Assembly: GCA_914767715.1 (NCBI GenBank)
Contig: OU612068.1
Span: 33,232,001-33,296,000 of the forward strand
Reading direction: 5' to 3'
Source of the DNA: Membranipora membranacea
Lineage: Eukaryota; Bryozoa; Gymnolaemata; Cheilostomatida; Membraniporidae
Length of the DNA stretch: 64,000 bases
Below are positions 48,902-64,000 of this stretch, one piece after another; positions within the stretch are counted from its first letter, which is position 1; every line of letters begins with the position of its first letter. Below the pieces are notes generated by a model, which ran no database searches, was not told the DNA's origin, and worked only from the letters and a program-made list of their open reading frames with translations. The position numbers and the translations under genes were made by a program.

Positions 48902-51491
48902 TCATTTCCTAGACCCCTTCACTTTTTTCATAGCTTTTGTCAGATATTGTTCCATCATATTCTCTGGTATGTGTTCAGCAGTTTTTATTATATTACAGAT
49001 CACAAGAGTTTCTTCCAGAGATCTTCCTTTTACCCAGACCGTTCCGTTCATACCGACAGCCACCTCAAATGGAAATCGCTCTCCTAGTGACTTCATTAGC
49101 GAACATTCTGATGACAATAACCTACAAAGACACACAATGGTTCTCAACAAAACTCAAACTGCCACAAGCTCCGTTATCAAGCACATGCAAACAACTTTGA
49201 CATATACACTTTATTATATATGTACAGATATGATACGGGTAAAACTCCCAGATTGCAATGTTCTGTAAAAAGTTAGTTTTTGTCCTATCCTTGAACGTGT
49301 AATGACAATAGGAGACAACTTCAGAGTTTTAACACAAATAACAACACCTCGTCTTGTTAGCCATCGATATGAATATGAATATATATCAGTGTTGTTAGCT
49401 TTTATCAAAGAATAAAAAATGATTTACCTGCGAGTCCACATTAGATTTAGATGTATAATATTCCCACCGTCTCTGATAACACCCATGCCGTTAGCTTTAC
49501 CCGTCATATCTATACAAACTAACTCTGGTTCCATATGCTTATTAGCCACGTGTAACCGGCCATACAATAAGTCACCAACCTGCAATAAAATGAAACAATA
49601 AGGAGATTATACTAATGTCTAGCAATTAATTGTCTGTAAGGTCAAGTAATACATCCTAGATTATCAAGCTTCTGACTTTACTTGTCGTCTGTTATTTATA
49701 ACATTCATGTTAAGATCAATTACGAATCCTGAGAATGAAGTCTAGCAGACTTTCCAGCGCATATAGTGAACTTACCACCAGTTTTATATCATTTGTTTCA
49801 GTAGAAAGCCATGAAAGTTCTACCTATAACAGCATAGCTTACAGAATGTTCTAATGTACACATGTGCTAATCAATACAGCAAACAAAGTGCTTATCATAT
49901 CCGATCACAACCATTCCTACCTGAGAGGCTAATGGGCCATGTAATGTAATGTGCTTAGAGGGACTTTACAGTAAAACTTGGTGGGTTACACCCGTACCTT
50001 GACATCTGGTCGATTCTTTTTGGTGGCTCCTTCAAATGAAAGGTAAGATATTGTTGCAGGACTACTGGATCCGATATCAACTCTAAAGTTGTCCATCTGT
50101 CGCCCTGTACATATTCCAATAACATAATCAGCTTTCGTTGCCACATACTGTGTTGTAAAAAAGAAAGAGATATTTCAGCAGTGATATATTAGAAGCTGCC
50201 GGTTAGATGATTTATTACTCGGCTCTGATCCTCTCGTACTGATACTGCTCACTCATAATGAAGGTGTTCAGTAATGCCTAATTCAGCACCTTGACAAAAG
50301 GCACCTTTAACTCATGTATTAATCTTATAATTTATCAAGTGAGCATTTTCAAATTATTATTTTTCATCTGAGTTACTGGACAAAAGTACATGAACTTCTT
50401 AACTACCAGACTACATGTAATATATATAATTTAAATAAAGTGATGGTACCAAAGTCGGGATCAATTTGATCTTGTATCCTTTCAATAGATTGGGCTCCTC
50501 TATGATATTTAGAACTTAGATTCACTATACAAGGTGAATGAAGTCAATCAAGACATTGCAAGCTACAATACACAGGTTTGGCATTTTGAGATATAAAATT
50601 GAGATTATCTTCATTTTGAGAAGAGCCACTGTTAAACTTTAGCCGCAATGTCATCAATTAATTATACATCATATTAACATCTAAGAGGAAAGATGTCTAT
50701 TTATAAATCTATTATCAACTGGTAGAGAGAAATTATCTGCTGATGGAAAGAAATGACACACTTTGTTGACTATCATCACAAAATCAACTATCCAGTCATA
50801 AACTAAAAGAGGAAAGTTGTTGTAATTAACGGCACCACACTGGAGTAAGAATATATCATATCACAACACTTTTTATAAGGTTGGAGCCTTTTAATCTAGG
50901 CCCTTCCATACCTCGATCGATTGTCTCTGATACAGCTTTGCCCTCTTGATGATTTTAGGTAAGGTAGGTAACATGATCAGGGTAAGACTTTGTCATAACT
51001 GTATATGGATCATTACTATGGCTGAGAGAAGCTCTCCCGCATGACATTTCTCACGGCTGCTTTCTTTCTAGTGTAATCATGGAGGGTGAACAACCTCTCT
51101 CATGGTGTAATGTTTGTGACCAAGGAGTTACTCTAACTCCTTGGTGTGACTGTGTCACTTGTGTGAGAGACGAAGATGCAGGGCTCCTCTACATTACACA
51201 TTAGGCCCATCGCTCAGCCAGTAGAACAGTCTTGTGAAATCATGAAATTTGTAGAATATATGACTTTTTTGTACTCACCCTTTTCTGTGGATTGTCCACC
51301 CATATGGTGCTGGCCCCTCCAACTTTGTGTTTGAGTGATCCGGCTCTGCATGCCTTTATGAAATCTTCACCATCTTCCTCTTGCTGTCTTTGCAGGCCAG
51401 GGCCAATTACCAATTTTTTCTTCTTGATTCCATACTCATCAAGATCAATCAGATCACCTGGTAGAACAGTAGTATGGCTTACAATAGCCAT
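48902..51491 (-). CDS. EXOSC3: exosome complex component RRP40 (4 exons, 244 aa)
   Basis: Cap subunit of the RNA exosome, the 3'-5' RNA processing and decay complex of nucleus and cytoplasm. Exons in coding order: 51491-51279, 50147-49998, 49579-49428, 49121-48902; all GT-AG, 735 nt in frame. Family landmarks in order: GPGLQR near the N terminus; [24 protein letters not shown] and [19 protein letters not shown] in the S1 region; [14 protein letters not shown]; and a KH-type domain with GMNG (residues 195-198) followed by VWVK. It is slightly shorter than human EXOSC3 (275 aa), mainly at the N terminus. It is divergent from the kinase gene, so the two may share a promoter region. Confidence 0.95.
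51114..51150. mobile_element. 23-bp perfect hairpin with near-duplicate flanks, EXOSC3 intron 1
   Basis: CAAGGAGTTA (51121-51130), a 3-nt loop, then TAACTCCTTG (51134-51143): a perfect 10-bp stem. Left flank TTGTGAC (51114-51120) and right flank GTGTGAC (51144-51150) agree at six of seven positions. Same terminal motif as the hairpins at 53028 and 53110. Confidence 0.5.
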
Positions 51492-52839
51492 TTGTTCGAT
51501 AACGGAAACCCTAAGAGTATATTATTATTTAGTTCTGCCTTGACTTGAGTGTTCTGATTTTCATTACCAATGCGTATGTCCATACGCAGTAGCAAATCTA
51601 TCATGCAGCCAATCAAAATCACTGTATTTGCAAAGGATTGTAATGTGCTAGATGATTAGCTTGTTTTTTTAGCTTTAATCTTGAGAGTGATTAGGGATTA
51701 CTTACTATCTCCATTATATCTGATTGTTAAAACTACACAAGTACTGAAGCTAACTTTTAGGTCACGTGACCAATAAAGTGCCAGTGGTCATCAAGAAAAT
51801 TAGATGGAGCACAAATAATTCTGTTCTCTCTACCAATTTTAGCAAACTCTTGTCTGCCACTGAGTGTGAGTGAATACACCACAGAGTTGACACTATCATA
51901 TAATTGAGTTTGACTTGAATTTTCTCTGCCTTTAGTAACAGTTATTTGCCTAGTTCACCTGAGTAAGAAGTTTATCCTGTCAGTGTCAGTCTGTCTCTGC
52001 AAGCTAACTAAACTAACACCAATCCAAGTGGTGTAGTAACAACATTGACTTGCAGTATTAGTATCAAAGATAAAACAGCTAGTATTCAAGGCTTACAGCT
52101 TCTATTCTTGAAGTAGGAAGGAGAACCACTCATGGTGAATAGCTTGGCTGGTTTCTAAACTTCAGAGCATCACCACTTTACCAGTAAGTAGGTGTTATTA
52201 TTATTATTTATTGTTAAGTTGTAGACTGTGAATACTCAGTATTTCAATAGTAGAGTGCTGAGCTTATGATATTGCCAATAATAGGAGACAAAAGACTCTG
52301 TTTTTCTGGTCTTGTGTTGATTGTTCTCAACTAAACACGCTTGCAAGTCAAAACAAGTTCATGAAAGCGGGCGGCTTGACTTATTTGCCACGCCCCATTC
52401 CTATACCCATACTGTCACACATAATTGTTTTGTCTGTGCAGCATTGGATACATCAGTCAGTTAAAGTAATATTGGATCTATTTTCAGCTTTTTAGTGTAT
52501 TGGGTGTGTCTCTCGACAATAATAGTTAATGTGAGCTTAGACATAAATGTAGCTAACAAATGTAGGGTGCTATGACCAAATTTTGATGGAGATCATTATG
52601 ATCAAGTGGATGGAAAGAAAGGTAGTAGATAGTGCAGTTTAAGATCAGAGCATCGATGAACATTTTCAACTCCATGATGAGAGGATTTGACAATGGGCTC
52701 CTTCTATTGATGATGGTGACGTTACAAATGACGAAAGATAACACATTACATGTACTGTAATATCGTTTCTTGTTTCAGAATATTCACTGACCAGCGCCTA
52801 TCATTCTAATGAAGAGGGTATGATGGTGAAATAGTCAAC
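51492..52839. other. divergent promoter region, EXOSC3 / SLK-type kinase
   Basis: About 1.35 kb between two divergent start codons. For the kinase, an acceptor (TTGTTTCAG, ending 52778) followed by 61 nt before the ATG indicates a 5' untranslated exon farther left; a donor-like GTAAGT near 52184 is a candidate partner. No TATA box can be assigned. The small open frame at 52553-52744 (minus) shows no coding character. Confidence 0.45.
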
Positions 52840-63722
<10,883 letters not shown>

Positions 63723-64000
63723 GTAAATATAATTTGTGACTTATATTATAACACTCAATTATATATCTAAGCCTTGTAATTGTCATACCCATCCTCTTCA
63801 AACCTATATTACACACCAAACCATACTATGGAGTTGCGATTCCAGCTCCTCACACACGAAGCTTTTTAACCCACTCATTGCACTATAACCAGGTATAAAT
63901 GCTTTATACACACACGCAGCACAGTGATACCTCAAACATTCTTTACTCGTTAGTAGTGGTACATTTGAAATTTTGGGGCCTCCCTTTTTTACCGATGTAC
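63723..64000 (+). other. intron of the kinase gene running off the window
   Basis: Begins with the GTAAAT donor after the last visible kinase exon. No further exon is recognisable before the window ends. Confidence 0.6.

Noticed and set aside
48937-49268. Overlapping plus-strand frames
   Set aside because: Antisense shadows of the last EXOSC3 exon.

Overview
This window is animal nuclear DNA. It is AT-rich, its genes are split by many canonical GT-AG introns (about 45 nt to 3.4 kb), and it encodes metazoan families: a T-box transcription factor, a plakin-repeat protein, a MORC2-type ATPase, an exosome subunit and an SLK/STK10 kinase. Gene density (five main genes in 64 kb) and intron size fit a compact invertebrate genome. 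A non-bilaterian such as a placozoan or sponge is plausible, but the sequence alone does not settle the species. No prokaryotic features, rRNA, tRNA or CRISPR arrays were seen.

Layout: (1) 739-16997 (+), a 23-exon MORC2-like ATPase; my splice model closes in frame at 1011 aa. (2) 17990-21796 (-), a 5-exon T-box factor of 420 aa, convergent with MORC. (3) 24976-46880 (-), a large modular gene with three candidate start exons (a Cys-cluster, a transmembrane and a second Cys-pair N terminus), an array of about ten related phase 1-1 exons, a 21-nt micro-exon, a 3.35-kb exon holding a recent 0.86-kb tandem duplication, and a C terminus of plakin-like repeats. The longest models are about 2512-2517 aa. 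(4) 48902-51491 (-), EXOSC3/RRP40, 4 exons, 244 aa. (5) 52840 to beyond the right edge (+), an SLK/STK10 Ste20-type kinase with a complete kinase domain, cut off before its expected C-terminal coiled coil. EXOSC3 and the kinase are divergent across about 1.35 kb.

The genes do not form one pathway; this is an ordinary eukaryotic neighbourhood with chromatin (MORC, T-box), RNA turnover (EXOSC3) and cytoskeleton or cortex (plakin-like, SLK) functions. The most unusual object is gene 3, a largely disordered protein whose N-terminal anchor appears to be chosen by alternative promoters and whose middle is built from interchangeable same-phase exons.

The non-coding DNA holds a family of tiny (21-24 bp) hairpins flanked by 7-8 bp direct repeats, a 79-bp element with 18-bp terminal inverted repeats plus a solo end elsewhere, and a foldback element in a MORC intron. 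All exon boundaries come from reading splice signals and reading frame by eye; there is no transcript evidence.
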